A DNA stretch of 63,771 nt from an uncultured beta proteobacterium (GTDB taxonomy: Bacteria > Pseudomonadota > Gammaproteobacteria > Burkholderiales > Burkholderiaceae_C). Positions 9,700 through 19,089 of this stretch are shown piece by piece. The stretch spans positions 1 through 63,771 of the forward strand of contig CAILAY010000055.1 of NCBI GenBank assembly GCA_903832285.1, read 5' to 3'. The notes under the pieces were generated by a model. It ran no database searches and was not told where the DNA came from. It saw nothing but the letters and a program-made list of their open reading frames with translations. A program made the translations under genes and the position numbers. The first letter of the stretch is position 1, and each line of letters starts with the position of its first letter.

Positions 9700-9742
9700 T
9701 TGACGCGTTCTATACATGTACATACACTGTCCATGTACATGG
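9700..9742 (+). promoter_or_regulatory. Promoter with two ATGTACAT operator-like palindromes
   Basis: TTGACG (9700-9705), a 17-base spacer and TACACT (9723-9728) form a good sigma-70-type promoter. The 8-bp palindrome ATGTACAT occurs at 9716-9723 and again at 9733-9740, with centres 17 bases apart. The second is embedded in the perfect 12-bp palindrome CCATGTACATGG. One copy sits in the spacer and touches the -10; the other covers the expected transcription start. This is the layout of a repressor operator. The first gene downstream encodes a ribbon-helix-helix-like protein, the natural candidate for an autoregulator. Confidence 0.6.
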
Positions 9743-9760
9743 CAAAATTTTGGAGAAAAC

Positions 9761-10090
9761 ATGGCAGCTACAGCTATTGAACGAATTGTGGTGCAGGCCA
9801 CTTTGAGGGATAAACAAGCCATTGTGGCAAAGGCCCAAAAATTTGACATGCCGGTATCCGAGTTGATGCGTCGGGGCGCGTTTGCCTATGCTTCCGACGA
9901 GACCGATCAGGAGCTTGGCGCACTGGCAGATGTAGCCAAAGGAGCTGCTGATCGTGCAGGGGTGGCAATTGATGACGCAATGGCGTTTATTGAGGCGAGC
10001 AACAGACGGATCGCCCGCATGGAGTCGGCTGCGGCGAAGGCTGCCAAGACCGCCAAGATTGCCAAGACTGCCGCCAGGAGGTCTCACTGA
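9761..10090 (+). CDS. Ribbon-helix-helix-like DNA-binding protein (MobC/antitoxin-like N-terminus)
   Basis: A 109-residue protein with GGAG eight bases upstream of the ATG. The N-terminal 45 residues (IERIVVQATLRDKQAIVAKA, then FDMPVSELMRRGAFAY) have the beta-strand/helix/helix layout of ribbon-helix-helix proteins such as plasmid MobC and antitoxin-type regulators. The C-terminus is basic and repetitive (AAKAAKTAKIAKTAA). It is the first gene of a four-gene operon. Its stop overlaps the next start as TGATG. Palindromic sites in the promoter make autoregulation likely (inference). A nucleoid-associated or relaxosome-type role is the alternative. Confidence 0.6.
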   Translation: MAATAIERIVVQATLRDKQAIVAKAQKFDMPVSELMRRGAFAYASDETDQELGALADVAKGAADRAGVAIDDAMAFIEASNRRIARMESAAAKAAKTAKIAKTAARRSH

Positions 10091-10281
10091 TGGGCGTTAC
10101 GGACAAGGTTTGGGGTGCTCTGACCTCAATGATCAAACTTGAAGACAAGGTGAGATCCCAGGCAGAAGCGATGAAGGCGCAACAGACCAAGATTGAACAC
10201 CTCACCGAGCGGATGATCCGACTTGAAACTCAACTTGAAATGCTGATGCGCGCCGCTGAAATGAAACGCATACAAAACTGA
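10090..10281 (+). CDS. Small coiled-coil protein of the SBP-LysM operon
   Basis: A 63-residue protein. Almost the whole length (KLEDKVRSQAEAMKAQQTKI and onward to EMLMRAAEMKR) has heptad spacing typical of a single coiled coil. No membrane segment or signal peptide is seen. The start overlaps the upstream stop (TGATG), implying coupled translation, and the next gene begins ten bases downstream. Likely an adaptor that oligomerises with the neighbouring membrane protein, whose cytoplasmic part is also predicted helical. No family recognised. Confidence 0.6.
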   Translation: MGVTDKVWGALTSMIKLEDKVRSQAEAMKAQQTKIEHLTERMIRLETQLEMLMRAAEMKRIQN

Positions 10282-10291
10282 GGAAAACGCT

Positions 10292-11167
10292 ATGCCAATC
10301 GAACAAACCACGCAAGTCACCAACCCCAGCACCAGGGCCAACGTCATGACCGAAGTTGAATTGAAGCAACAAAGGCTCGCCAAAATAGTCAAGATCGGCG
10401 TGATGCTGGTCGTCTGCGCCGTACTCGGCCCGCTCGCCTACTTGGCCATCAAGGGCATCGTCGGCCTTGCTGTGTTCGGTGCGCTGGCCTTTATTGGCTA
10501 CAACGCAGCACCCGTTATCGCACTCAAAGTGACCAATGCGAAATACCGTGCCCTTGATGACGAAAGGATTTCACACATCAAGAAGGTTGAACGCACAGCG
10601 GCAGAAAACCCGATTGAGACTGCAACTGCGCAATCTCAAGCCTACAAGGCACGGGCCGCCAAATACCTTGAGGGCATCACAGCCTACAGCACCGAAGTCA
10701 ACAATTTTGAAACCATGACCGCTGACTTTGCCAAAAAGTATCCCGAAACCGCGCCACGCTACAAGGAACAGCTTGCCACCATGAAAAAGGCCTTGGCCTA
10801 CAAAAACGGCAAGTACCGGGAACTCATCGAGAACATCAAATTGATGGACGATAAGATCACTTTTTTGGCGGCCAATTGGAAAATGAGTCAAGCCTTGATC
10901 AAGGTGAACGCCTTGGGTGGGGTGGACGGTGGCGATCCGATGGAACAGCTCAAAGCTGATGCGGCCATCGATGCTGTCGTGAACTCCATTAACCGCGCCT
11001 TCGCTGAAATGGATGCATCTGTCCTGGCCGACTCGGTTGCCAAGGGCGGCACCACCATGAATCGCGCCGATCTTTTGACCAATACGCCAAGCCCGTCTTT
11101 GCCTGGCATCGACGCCACGGACATCGTCAAGGCCCTCAAATCACCGAACCAAGGAAGTGCAACATGA
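10292..11167 (+). CDS. Two-TM membrane protein with long coiled-coil region
   Basis: A 291-residue protein. GAGG lies about ten bases upstream of the ATG. Residues 31-80 contain two adjacent hydrophobic helices (KIGVMLVVCAVLGPLAYLAI, then GLAVFGALAFIGYNAAPVIA). Residues of about 85-205 are strongly helical and charged, reminiscent of PspA/IM30-type coiled coils, but no PspA signature could be confirmed. The C-terminus is polar and probably flexible. The stop overlaps the next start as ATGA. It probably forms the inner-membrane scaffold of the operon's complex (inference). The family is not recognised. Confidence 0.62.
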   Translation: MPIEQTTQVTNPSTRANVMTEVELKQQRLAKIVKIGVMLVVCAVLGPLAYLAIKGIVGLAVFGALAFIGYNAAPVIALKVTNAKYRALDDERISHIKKVERTAAENPIETATAQSQAYKARAAKYLEGITAYSTEVNNFETMTADFAKKYPETAPRYKEQLATMKKALAYKNGKYRELIENIKLMDDKITFLAANWKMSQALIKVNALGGVDGGDPMEQLKADAAIDAVVNSINRAFAEMDASVLADSVAKGGTTMNRADLLTNTPSPSLPGIDATDIVKALKSPNQGSAT

Positions 11168-12291
11168 ATAAAGTAACGTCCGGAATCGTCATCCTGCTGC
11201 TCGTGCTGGTGGGTGGCTATTTTGTTGATGACGGCTACAAGGCCAAGGTGGATCGTCTGCTGCATAGAGATGCGCCGGCAGCGACAGCAGCGTCGAGCAA
11301 TTCATCGGATTGGTCTAACAACAAGTCCGATGCGCCAGCAAAGGGAGTGCCCCTTCAAGGCGGCGCAAGCCTTGCCAACATCCTCTCCAGTGGGGCTGTG
11401 CGGGTGAGCGTTCAAAATCCATCCAAACCCTTCTACTACCACGACAACCGTGGCACGGCCAAGGGTTTCAATGTGGACTTTATGAAAGCTTTGTTCGCAC
11501 AAAGCGAATTTGGCAACCGTGAAATCAAACTCGATACTGAGCACGAAGTCGACGCTTACGAGAAGGTTCCAAAGCAACTGCTGCAAGGCAATGCGGTTGA
11601 CATCGCCATTGACGGCTTGACGTTCAACGACGATGACTTGAAGGGTGTCGTGTACACGATTCCTTACGTCAGGGACTTTGGCTACGCCTTGATCGCTCAA
11701 AACAACTCGAGCATCACTTCCCTCGATGCAGCCAATGGGAAAACAATCGGAATTCTGAAGGGCGACCCAGATGCGATGGCGTTTGCCAAGCACACGTTCC
11801 CAAAATCACGCCTGGTCGAATTGTCTGACAAGGCCGATGAGAACGGCAAGTGGATTGTGGGCTATATCGATGCACGCAAGGTTGACGCGGTAATGTACGA
11901 CTACCCGTTCGCCGTGGCTGAGTTGGAAGGTACTGACATGCAATTTGTTTCTCCAAAAATTGCTGGCAGCAACATTGAGTACAAGATAGGTGTGCGCGCT
12001 GCTGACAAGGATTTGCGGGAAGCGCTGAATTCTGCAATTCGCAAGGTCACAGCATCCGAGGCTTACACCGACATGCTGAAGACATACTTTATGAGCAGCA
12101 AGGTTGCCGCTGTCCGGTCAGCCAAGGGCAATGAAACCGTCTATCTCGTGGTTCGTGGCGATACCTTGAGCACAATTGCCCAAGCTCACCTTGGTGACAA
12201 GATGCGCTATCCGGAAATTCAGAGTCGCAACAACCTGGCCAATCCGAACTTCATTTCGGTTGGGCAAAAGTTGGTTATTCCCGTCCGCTAA
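11164..12291 (+). CDS. Membrane-anchored family-3 solute-binding domain fused to LysM
   Basis: A 375-residue protein. An N-terminal uncleaved-looking helix (residues 7-21, GIVILLLVLVGGYFV) is followed by a Ser/Ala/Asn-rich linker to about 65. A full SBP_bac_3-type domain spans about 70-312, recognisable from GFNVDFMKALF, GNAVDIAIDGLTF and the hinge segment KTIGILKGDPDAMAF. A LysM domain follows at about 326-373 (YLVVRGDTLSTIAQ, NPNFISVGQKLVIP). LysM binds peptidoglycan glycan strands and the SBP domain binds amino-acid-like ligands. The fusion would be a periplasmic sensor tethered to both membrane and wall. No ABC permease is in the operon, so sensing fits better than transport. Confidence 0.78.
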   Translation: MNKVTSGIVILLLVLVGGYFVDDGYKAKVDRLLHRDAPAATAASSNSSDWSNNKSDAPAKGVPLQGGASLANILSSGAVRVSVQNPSKPFYYHDNRGTAKGFNVDFMKALFAQSEFGNREIKLDTEHEVDAYEKVPKQLLQGNAVDIAIDGLTFNDDDLKGVVYTIPYVRDFGYALIAQNNSSITSLDAANGKTIGILKGDPDAMAFAKHTFPKSRLVELSDKADENGKWIVGYIDARKVDAVMYDYPFAVAELEGTDMQFVSPKIAGSNIEYKIGVRAADKDLREALNSAIRKVTASEAYTDMLKTYFMSSKVAAVRSAKGNETVYLVVRGDTLSTIAQAHLGDKMRYPEIQSRNNLANPNFISVGQKLVIPVR

Positions 12292-12315
12292 TACCCTGGA
12301 AGTCGCTGAAGCCTC

Positions 12316-12337
12316 ACATAAGCAAATAACATAAGCA
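12316..12337. repeat. Direct repeat ACATAAGCA x2 upstream of the TonB-dependent receptor
   Basis: ACATAAGCA occurs at 12316-12324 and 12329-12337, a 13-base period, in the 120-base gap before the receptor gene. This could be a tandem regulator-binding site. No clear -35/-10 pair could be fixed nearby. Confidence 0.3.
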
Positions 12338-12411
12338 TCGTTTAAAACGACCCGCCGTTGTGTCAGACTTGCAAGACCCACCACTGCTTCAAACTAGCAT
12401 TTGACTAACTC

Positions 12412-14877
12412 ATGACCTCACTGAACCCATCATTTTTCAAAGCTCTGGGGGTCTTCACTCTCAGTCCCATTTGTGTTGCGCTTGTTGGCGGCGATGCGTT
12501 CGCACAAACTGCAACAACCCTGCCTGAAGTTGTCACCATTTTGGGGTCGCGTGACAAGACTCGTACTGTTTTTGACAGTGCAGTACCGATTGACCGATAT
12601 TCAGGGGCAGAACTTGAACAGGCTCTGAGCGCATCGGGGGAGTTGGGTGCTGCACTGCAGGCCCTCGCGCCGTCAATCAACGAACCTCGTGTTTCTTCGA
12701 GTGGAGCATCCGACTCGGTTCGTGTCATTCAATTGCGAGGTCTCGCTCCGGATCAAGTTCTGGTCCTGGTCAATGGAAAACGTCGGCATACCAATGCCGC
12801 ACTGGATCTGGAAGGTTTGTTCAAAGGCACGGTACCCGTTGACTTGAGCACTATTCCGGTCAACGCTATCGAACGCATTGAAGTGTTGCGTGACGGCGCG
12901 GGTGCACAGTACGGTAGCGACGCGATTGCAGGCGTCATCAACATTGTCCTGAAGGGGGGCGGAACGGGTGGCAGCGCTTCTGTGGGCCTCGGCGCCAACA
13001 GCACACACTTTGCTCCAACCGGCGCCCGGATTGTTGACGGCCAAACACAGCAGGTCGAGTTTGATCAGGGGCTGACTTTTGCGAATGGCGCGATCCTCCG
13101 ATTGGGTGGTGAGTGGCAGGCAAAGGCGGGCACCAATCGCGCTGGCCCCAGTGACGCTGGCTGGACCTCGTGGAACTCCACGCCAGCAGATTTGGCTTTG
13201 GACCAAAAAGTGTTGTTCAAGTCGGGCGATCCCAAACAGCGCAGCGGCGGTGTATTTGCCAACGCCACCATACCCTTCCAGAGTGGCGCACAGGCCTACT
13301 TTTTTGGAACGGCACACCAGCGGCAAACCGAAGGGGCGGCATTCTTTCGCTACCCCGGCGACCCCAGCAACGTGGAATCCATTTATCCCAGCGGTTATCG
13401 GCCCATCACCAAGGGTGACATCACTGACACCTCGCTGGTGGCGGGCGCGCGGTTTGACGCGGGGCTTTGGTCATTGGATGCCAGCGCACGCACCGGCTTG
13501 AATGTTTTTGATTACGGGCTTTCGAACTCTCTGAATGCGTCGCTTGGGAACGCCAGTCCCACCAGCTTTCATTTGGCGACCCTGCGCTCCGGACAGAACA
13601 GTTTGAATCTGGATGCCACCCGACCCGTTGCCATCGTCGGTTTCGATTTGCCCGTAAACCTTGCGCTTGGCGCGGAGTTTTTGCAGGAAAACTACCGTAC
13701 TTCAGCGGGTGATGTGGCGTCTTACGCTGCGGGTCCGAACACTGCGGGTGCACCGGGTGCCCAGGCAGGGCCGGGGTTGCGTCCCCAGGACGCCGTCGAT
13801 CTGTCGCGAAACATTACGTCAGCGTATGTCGACGCAGAAGCGGAGATCACCCGCGACTGGCTGCTGGCCGTTGCGCTCAGGCAAGCCAACTACAGCGACA
13901 TTGGTGATTCCACGACCGGCAAGGTGTCAAGCCGGTTCAAGCTCGGACCGCAATGGCTGGTACGGGGCTCATTCAGCAACAGTTTGCGCGCTCCAGCGCT
14001 GGCTCAAACGGGCTTCCGATTTGCCACTCTGAATTTCAATGGCGACGGCACCGGCTTGCAAAATAATGCGCTCCTTCCCGCGAACGACCCGCTGGCACAG
14101 GCCTTTGGCGCCCAACCGCTGAAACCGGAGACGTCGCAAAACCTGTCGCTTGGCCTCGCCTGGCACCCGGCCAAAGCAACATCGTTGACCGTGGACGCAT
14201 ACCGGATTCAGGTAAAGGACCGAATTACCCGGACCAGTGATTTGCAGAGCGATGCGGTGACAGCGTATTTGGCTGCAAGCGGGCGCAATGACATACAGAG
14301 CGTCGCGTTTTTGACCAACGCGCTGGATACAACGACCCGCGGTATTGACCTGACCGTCAGTCATGAACTCATGGCGCTTGGCGGAGTACTGCAGTTGAAT
14401 GGCGCCCTGAACTTCAATCGGACGCAGATCGATCGGGTCAATAACAATTCAACGGCATTGTCGGCCATCGATCCGACGCTCTCGCTACTGGGCTCAGACG
14501 CCTTGCTGGCGGTAACCCATGGTTCGCCTGCAAGCAAATTCATCCTGGGCGCGCACTGGCAGGGTGATCAGTGGGGCTTCACAAGCAAGGCCACACGGTA
14601 TGGTCGGGTCTGGGCCTACTCCTACGACAGCAGTGCTCCCCTCGTCGATGGGGCCCCCGCGCAACAACTGGGCAACACCTGGCTGCTCGACCTTGAAACA
14701 CAGTACAAATTCAGCCGCAATCTGGCGTTGGTGGTCGGTGCCAGCAATATTCTGGACAAGTATCCTCCGCGCACTTTGAGTGGCAGCACCTATGGCGGCG
14801 CATTTCCCTACAACTACACCGATCCAACCGGCATGAATGGGGCCTACTACTACGCAAGGTTCAATCTGACCTGGTAG
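12412..14877 (+). CDS. TonB-dependent outer-membrane receptor
   Basis: An 821-residue protein with a signal peptide (to about residue 32, GGDAFAQ) and a plug domain. The plug contains [20 protein letters not shown] and [20 protein letters not shown], ending [12 protein letters not shown], the classical plug core. A long beta-barrel ends with an aromatic residue (ARFNLTW), the usual BAM signal. It would import a scarce ligand across the outer membrane using TonB energy. The downstream genes encode an amino-acid-type ABC binding protein and permease, so the substrate may be a peptide- or amino-acid-like compound rather than an iron chelate (inference). No ribosome binding site is obvious. Confidence 0.9.
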   Translation: MTSLNPSFFKALGVFTLSPICVALVGGDAFAQTATTLPEVVTILGSRDKTRTVFDSAVPIDRYSGAELEQALSASGELGAALQALAPSINEPRVSSSGASDSVRVIQLRGLAPDQVLVLVNGKRRHTNAALDLEGLFKGTVPVDLSTIPVNAIERIEVLRDGAGAQYGSDAIAGVINIVLKGGGTGGSASVGLGANSTHFAPTGARIVDGQTQQVEFDQGLTFANGAILRLGGEWQAKAGTNRAGPSDAGWTSWNSTPADLALDQKVLFKSGDPKQRSGGVFANATIPFQSGAQAYFFGTAHQRQTEGAAFFRYPGDPSNVESIYPSGYRPITKGDITDTSLVAGARFDAGLWSLDASARTGLNVFDYGLSNSLNASLGNASPTSFHLATLRSGQNSLNLDATRPVAIVGFDLPVNLALGAEFLQENYRTSAGDVASYAAGPNTAGAPGAQAGPGLRPQDAVDLSRNITSAYVDAEAEITRDWLLAVALRQANYSDIGDSTTGKVSSRFKLGPQWLVRGSFSNSLRAPALAQTGFRFATLNFNGDGTGLQNNALLPANDPLAQAFGAQPLKPETSQNLSLGLAWHPAKATSLTVDAYRIQVKDRITRTSDLQSDAVTAYLAASGRNDIQSVAFLTNALDTTTRGIDLTVSHELMALGGVLQLNGALNFNRTQIDRVNNNSTALSAIDPTLSLLGSDALLAVTHGSPASKFILGAHWQGDQWGFTSKATRYGRVWAYSYDSSAPLVDGAPAQQLGNTWLLDLETQYKFSRNLALVVGASNILDKYPPRTLSGSTYGGAFPYNYTDPTGMNGAYYYARFNLTW

Positions 14878-14935
14878 CCGGACCCTAAAATCGCCTTTGT
14901 TATTTCGCCGACGTCAATTTAACAAAGGCTTCCCG

Positions 14936-15739
14936 ATGTCATTTGCTCGTACTGCGCGCGCGGCGCTGAAGCTGGTTGTCGCTTTTACCTGCCTGCAAAG
15001 CGCACATGGACAGCCCCTGCCCGACCTCAAGGGTCGAACCATCGTCGCAGTCACGGAAAACGCATACGTCCCGTTGAACTTCAAGGATCCGAAAACCGGA
15101 CTCGGGATCGGGTGGGAATATGACGTCTTCAACGAGATTGCCCGGCGCCTGCACGCCAGGGTTGATTGGAAACTCAGCAGTTGGGACACCATGATCGAGG
15201 CGGTGCGCGCTGGCCAGTTTGACGTCGGCATGAACGGCATAACCATCAAGTCGGAGCGAAGGAAGCAGATTGCTTTTTCTGATGCTTACATGGTGTCAGA
15301 GCAGTACATGATGGTACGTGCGCGGGAGAAGCAGTTTTCTGATGCGCAGTCCTTCAAAACCAACCCCCGACTGCTGGTTGGCGCGCAAAGCGGAACAACG
15401 AACTTTTACACGGCAGTCCATGAATTGCTGGACGGAAATGAACAGAATCCACGCGTCCGGCTTTATGAAACCTTTGGCCTGTCAATGCAGGCACTGAAGG
15501 TCGGCGACGTGGACACGGTGCTGACTGACGGCGTGTCGGCGCAAGGCTATGCAAGGTCTTATCCCGATATTTACAAAGTGGTTGGCAAACCTATGGGGCG
15601 CGAGGAGTTCGGCTTTATTTTCAAGAATGGTTCCGATCTGGTGAAGCCTGTGAACGCCGCTTTGGCGCAGATGCGCGCGGATGGATCGCTCAAGAAATTT
15701 GATCAAAAATGGTTCGTTGAATACCGACTGAACCCCTAG
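14936..15739 (+). CDS. Family-3 ABC solute-binding protein (amino-acid type)
   Basis: A 267-residue periplasmic binding protein. The start [10 protein letters not shown] is preferred over an upstream TTG because AAAGG lies a few bases before it and it opens a clean signal peptide ending near AHGQ. SBP_bac_3 features are [27 protein letters not shown] and the hinge [16 protein letters not shown]. The family delivers polar amino acids and related compounds to inner-membrane permeases. It lies 58 bases after the TonB receptor stop and 10 bases before the permease, which strongly suggests one uptake operon. Ligand not predictable. Confidence 0.87.
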   Translation: MSFARTARAALKLVVAFTCLQSAHGQPLPDLKGRTIVAVTENAYVPLNFKDPKTGLGIGWEYDVFNEIARRLHARVDWKLSSWDTMIEAVRAGQFDVGMNGITIKSERRKQIAFSDAYMVSEQYMMVRAREKQFSDAQSFKTNPRLLVGAQSGTTNFYTAVHELLDGNEQNPRVRLYETFGLSMQALKVGDVDTVLTDGVSAQGYARSYPDIYKVVGKPMGREEFGFIFKNGSDLVKPVNAALAQMRADGSLKKFDQKWFVEYRLNP

Positions 15740-15749
15740 CGAAATTGCC

Positions 15750-16559
15750 GTGAACATCCTGATTGAATCACGCTCCCGTGATCGGCCTTATTGGCTTGTG
15801 GCGGTATTCCTGTTGGCGAGCGCATTTGTGGCGCTGGCAATGGTGGATGGCCGCTACGCGCTGATCTTTGAGGTCCTCGCCCAAGGGCTTTGGATCACCG
15901 TGACGGTCGCCGTCATTGCCTTTGCCCTCGCTGCCAGCCTGGGGCTGCTATTGGCGCTTGCCTCACGAGCGCGCTGGTTGTGGCTACGGCAGTGCGCCAG
16001 GTTTTACATAGAAGTTGTGCGGGGCTTGCCGGCTTTGGTAATCCTTCTTTATGTGACCTTTGTGGGTGCGCCAACAGCGGTTGCCGCATACCAATGGGCT
16101 TTTAGTGGTTGGATCGTCGATGGGGTACTGCCGGATATTTTGGTGCGCGACGTATCCAATACGGCGCGCGGAATTATCGCGCTGGCGCTTGCGTACAGCG
16201 CCTTTCTTGCAGAAGTGTTTCGCGCTGGATTGGAAAGTGTCGGACGTGACCAGGTTGAGGCCGCCCAGGTGTTGGGGCTGTCGCGTTGGCTGTGTTTTCG
16301 CCTGGTCGTTTGGCCTCAGGCCTTGCGACGCATCTTGCCCGTGTTGGGCAATGACTTCATTGCCATGGTGAAAGACTCATCGCTGGTGTCCGTATTGGGT
16401 GTCAATGACATTACGCAACTTGGAAAACTCCACGCCTCAAGCTCGTTTCTGACCGTCGAAACCTACAACGTGGTGGCAGTCCTTTACTTGATGCTGACCA
16501 TCACCTTATCGTTGGTTTTGCGACAACTGGAGAGACGCATGGGCAACAAGAATCGCTGA
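15750..16559 (+). CDS. Amino-acid ABC transporter permease (HisM/GlnP type)
   Basis: A 269-residue membrane protein with about five to six hydrophobic helices. It has the cytoplasmic EAA loop EAAQVLGLSRWLCFRLVVWP, which docks onto the ATPase subunit. WITVTVAVIAFALAASLGLL and YIEVVRGLPALVILLYV match the His/Glu/Asp/Gln permease family. It begins at GTG 15750, directly after the binding-protein gene. No ATPase gene follows within the window, so the complex must borrow one encoded elsewhere. The 163 bases after this gene contain no recognisable feature. Confidence 0.9.
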   Translation: MNILIESRSRDRPYWLVAVFLLASAFVALAMVDGRYALIFEVLAQGLWITVTVAVIAFALAASLGLLLALASRARWLWLRQCARFYIEVVRGLPALVILLYVTFVGAPTAVAAYQWAFSGWIVDGVLPDILVRDVSNTARGIIALALAYSAFLAEVFRAGLESVGRDQVEAAQVLGLSRWLCFRLVVWPQALRRILPVLGNDFIAMVKDSSLVSVLGVNDITQLGKLHASSSFLTVETYNVVAVLYLMLTITLSLVLRQLERRMGNKNR

Positions 16560-16722
16560 CCGACTGGAAGCAAGGCAAACAAAGGAACCGCCCTCGGGAT
16601 TGCGCCATTGAGTTCCATGCGATCGCCAGCGCCAGCGCCGCCGACGAGCCTCATTGGCCCATCTTCTCGTTGACATCAAGTCGGGGAGAGTCAGCGGCAC
16701 AGACTGTCGGCTGCGTGTCGGA

Positions 16723-17172
16723 CTAAGGGGTAATTCGCTTCGACATCAAATTGACCCATGACTCCCCAGACCCGAGCGCGCGTTCCGCGTATCGGTTGAA
16801 GCGCCAGGCATCGTGGTCCTGGGTGATGCGACGCCAGGTCTGGCGTTTCTGAACCGGCGTCATTTGCGTCCACATCTGAACTTCGATGAAGCTGCGGCCA
16901 CAGCCTTTGCACACATCGTCGCCCTGACTGGTGGAGCAGATGGCGATGCAGGGCGTGTCTGGCGTGGTTTCATACCATGCTTGCCAGGCCGCAAAAGCCG
17001 TCTTGCTCAGGCTGGCCTCGTCGACTTCATCGCGCTGCTCGAACACCATCAGCCCATACACCTCGGCCAGCGCAAGTGTCGGCGCCGCCAGCGTGAAATC
17101 GCCGCGTTCCGGGTCCCGGTCACGCCAATGATTGATGGCCGACTCGATGTCGGTGATGTGGATGCTGCCCAT
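16723..17172 (-). CDS. DUF3717-DUF1289 two-domain protein
   Basis: A 149-residue protein. The N-terminal part (MGSIHITDIESAINHWRDRD ... LALAEVYGLM) matches the small DUF3717 family of Burkholderiales. The C-terminal part carries the DUF1289 Cys pattern C75-x3-C79-x8-C88-x2-C91 (TPCIAICS, DVCKGCGR), followed by WTQMTPVQKRQTWRRI. DUF1289 is a small probable metal-binding domain of unknown function, also found fused to or near redox proteins. The start is placed at the MGSIHITDIE Met because upstream residues read into a region opposite the divergent gene. Divergent from the holin-like membrane gene. Confidence 0.82.
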   Translation of the reverse strand: MGSIHITDIESAINHWRDRDPERGDFTLAAPTLALAEVYGLMVFEQRDEVDEASLSKTAFAAWQAWYETTPDTPCIAICSTSQGDDVCKGCGRSFIEVQMWTQMTPVQKRQTWRRITQDHDAWRFNRYAERALGSGESWVNLMSKRITP

Positions 17173-17223
17173 GGTGAGTCCATCATAGGTGAAGGCGCGC
17201 CGCGCGGTGCTATGCTGACGCCC

Positions 17224-17577
17224 ATGAAACTCCTCTTCCGATGGCTTCTCAGCGCCACGGCCCTGCTGGCCGTGGCGCATTTGTACAGCGGTGTGCACGT
17301 GCAGAGTTTTTGGGCAGCGCTGATCGCCGCGTTTGTGATCGGCCTGTTCAACACGCTGCTGCGTCCGGTGCTGGTGCTGCTGACCCTGCCGGTGACGATC
17401 GTCACACTGGGCCTGTTTCTTTTTGTCATCAACGCCCTGATGTTTTGGCTGGCGTCGGCCAGCCTCACCGGCTTTCAGGTGGATGGATTCGGCGCGGCGC
17501 TGCTGGGCTCGCTGATCTACTCGCTGCTCGGCCTGGTGATCGACTCAGCGCTCAGGCACCTGTTCCCGAACAAGTAA
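17224..17577 (+). CDS. Phage-holin-IV-like small membrane protein (YvlD family)
   Basis: A 117-residue protein with four hydrophobic helices and the family segment FNTLLRPVLVLLTLPVTIVT, then GLFLFVINALMFWL. Pfam-type name Phage_holin_4_2. Most members are chromosomal inner-membrane proteins unrelated to lysis and of unknown function. The start MKLLFRWLL at 17224 fits family length; an in-frame ATG twelve bases upstream is the alternative. The last 33 bases overlap the 3' end of the convergent M48 protease gene. Confidence 0.85.
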   Translation: MKLLFRWLLSATALLAVAHLYSGVHVQSFWAALIAAFVIGLFNTLLRPVLVLLTLPVTIVTLGLFLFVINALMFWLASASLTGFQVDGFGAALLGSLIYSLLGLVIDSALRHLFPNK

Positions 17578-19089
17578 TTCCACCTCGCGCGTGCGGGTGT
17601 CGATGATGGACGCTTCGATGTGGTCGCTGGCGCTGCGCCCGCCACCCTGACCCTTGATGCGTGCCTGTGCCGCCTTGAAACGGGCCAGGGCGCCGGGAAA
17701 GTCCAGTTGTGCTACCTGCGCCTCGGCCTCGGCCCGAATCGCACCCACGGTCTGTCCAAGGGCGTTGTAGGCGCTGGTCAGCGCCATCCAGGCGTTCGCG
17801 TCTTTCGGATGCGTCACCACCCAGGTTTGCAATTCCTGTGCCGCCAGATTGGCCTGTCCGGATTGCACCTGCGCCTGCGCCCGCAGCAGCAGTTCGGGGC
17901 GCTCGGCTGGAGCTTGCTGACCCAGCAACTGAAGGGCGCGTGCCGGCTCCTCCTGCGCCAACGCCAGTTCCACCGACATGAACCGGGTAGCGCGCGCTGT
18001 TCCCGGGTCGCCCTGGGTCAGGCTCTGCAATCGGGTGAGCAGTTGGTCGGCCTGGCGAAATTCGCGCAGACGAATGCTGGACAGGACGGCGCTCGTCAGC
18101 GAACCCGCCTTCCTTGGGAGATCCCAGCCATCGAACGTGATACCACTGGCCTCGTCCTGCGCCAGCCGCAGCGCCTGCGACGTGGGGTTGGCCAGGATGC
18201 GCGCACGCGCCGCCATCATGGCGTGCACCGGCGTCACCGCGGGAGGCGGCGACACGGCTCCGGCTGCGCCCTTGGGCAAACGCGACTGCACGTCGCCAAT
18301 GCGCTCGGTGGTAAGCGGGTGCGTGCGCAGGTAGGGGAAAGCGCCGGAGTCGCTGAGCCGCGTGGACTGCTGCAACTTGTCGAACATGCTGGCAAACGCC
18401 TCGGGTGCGAAGCCCGCTTGCGTCATCACGCCATAGCCCACGCGGTCGGCCTCGCGCTCCATGTCGCGGGAAAAATTCAACTGGTTTTGAATCGCCAGCG
18501 CCTGGCTTCCGGTCAACAGCGCGCTGGCCGCATCGGGGCTTTTGCTGGCTGCGAGAACACCAAGAATCATGGCACCGATCAGCCACGGCGTTTGTTGGCT
18601 GTCCTTGGCGGCCACACGGGAAATATGGCGCTGCGTGATGTGACTGAGCTCGTGCCCGAGCACCGAAGCCAGTTCGTCCGGACTGGACACGATGGCGATC
18701 ATTCCCAGATGCACACCCATGTAACCACCGGGCAGGGCGAAAGCGTTGACGCTGCGATCGCGTATCAGCATCACCTCCCAGGCCAGGCGCTCGTCCATCT
18801 CGGGCGAGATCTCGCCGCGCACCCGTGCCGCAGCCAGCAGCGGTTGCCAGATACCCTGCACGTACTCGGCCAGCAGGGGGTCGTCGATGTAGTCCGGGTC
18901 ACGGTAGATCTCGCGCGCTATGCGGTCCCCCAACCGGCGCTCGTCACTCAGGCTCAGATCGCCGGAGTCGCCCAGATGCGGCAACGGATTGACCGACGCA
19001 GGCATGACGGCAAGCGGCAGGCCCAGTGCGCCCGCCAGCAAGCCCAGTTGCAATGTGCGAATCCAGCGCCGCATGGTGAAAAGCTTCAA
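17545..19089 (-). CDS. bepA: M48 metalloprotease with TPR region, BepA/YfgC-like
   Basis: A 514-residue protein with a signal peptide (to about residue 31). The zinc-binding HELSH motif is at 146-150 in VLGHELSHITQRH, with the downstream ligand region EREADRVGYG at 211-220. The second half consists of TPR-like helices (PAERPELLLRAQAQVQSGQA, then PKDANAWMALTSAYNALGQT). This is the architecture of BepA, the periplasmic chaperone/protease that monitors LptD and BAM-dependent outer-membrane assembly. It is somewhat longer than E. coli BepA (487). The 3' end overlaps the convergent membrane-protein gene. Confidence 0.9.
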   Translation of the reverse strand: MKLFTMRRWIRTLQLGLLAGALGLPLAVMPASVNPLPHLGDSGDLSLSDERRLGDRIAREIYRDPDYIDDPLLAEYVQGIWQPLLAAARVRGEISPEMDERLAWEVMLIRDRSVNAFALPGGYMGVHLGMIAIVSSPDELASVLGHELSHITQRHISRVAAKDSQQTPWLIGAMILGVLAASKSPDAASALLTGSQALAIQNQLNFSRDMEREADRVGYGVMTQAGFAPEAFASMFDKLQQSTRLSDSGAFPYLRTHPLTTERIGDVQSRLPKGAAGAVSPPPAVTPVHAMMAARARILANPTSQALRLAQDEASGITFDGWDLPRKAGSLTSAVLSSIRLREFRQADQLLTRLQSLTQGDPGTARATRFMSVELALAQEEPARALQLLGQQAPAERPELLLRAQAQVQSGQANLAAQELQTWVVTHPKDANAWMALTSAYNALGQTVGAIRAEAEAQVAQLDFPGALARFKAAQARIKGQGGGRSASDHIEASIIDTRTREVELLVREQVPER

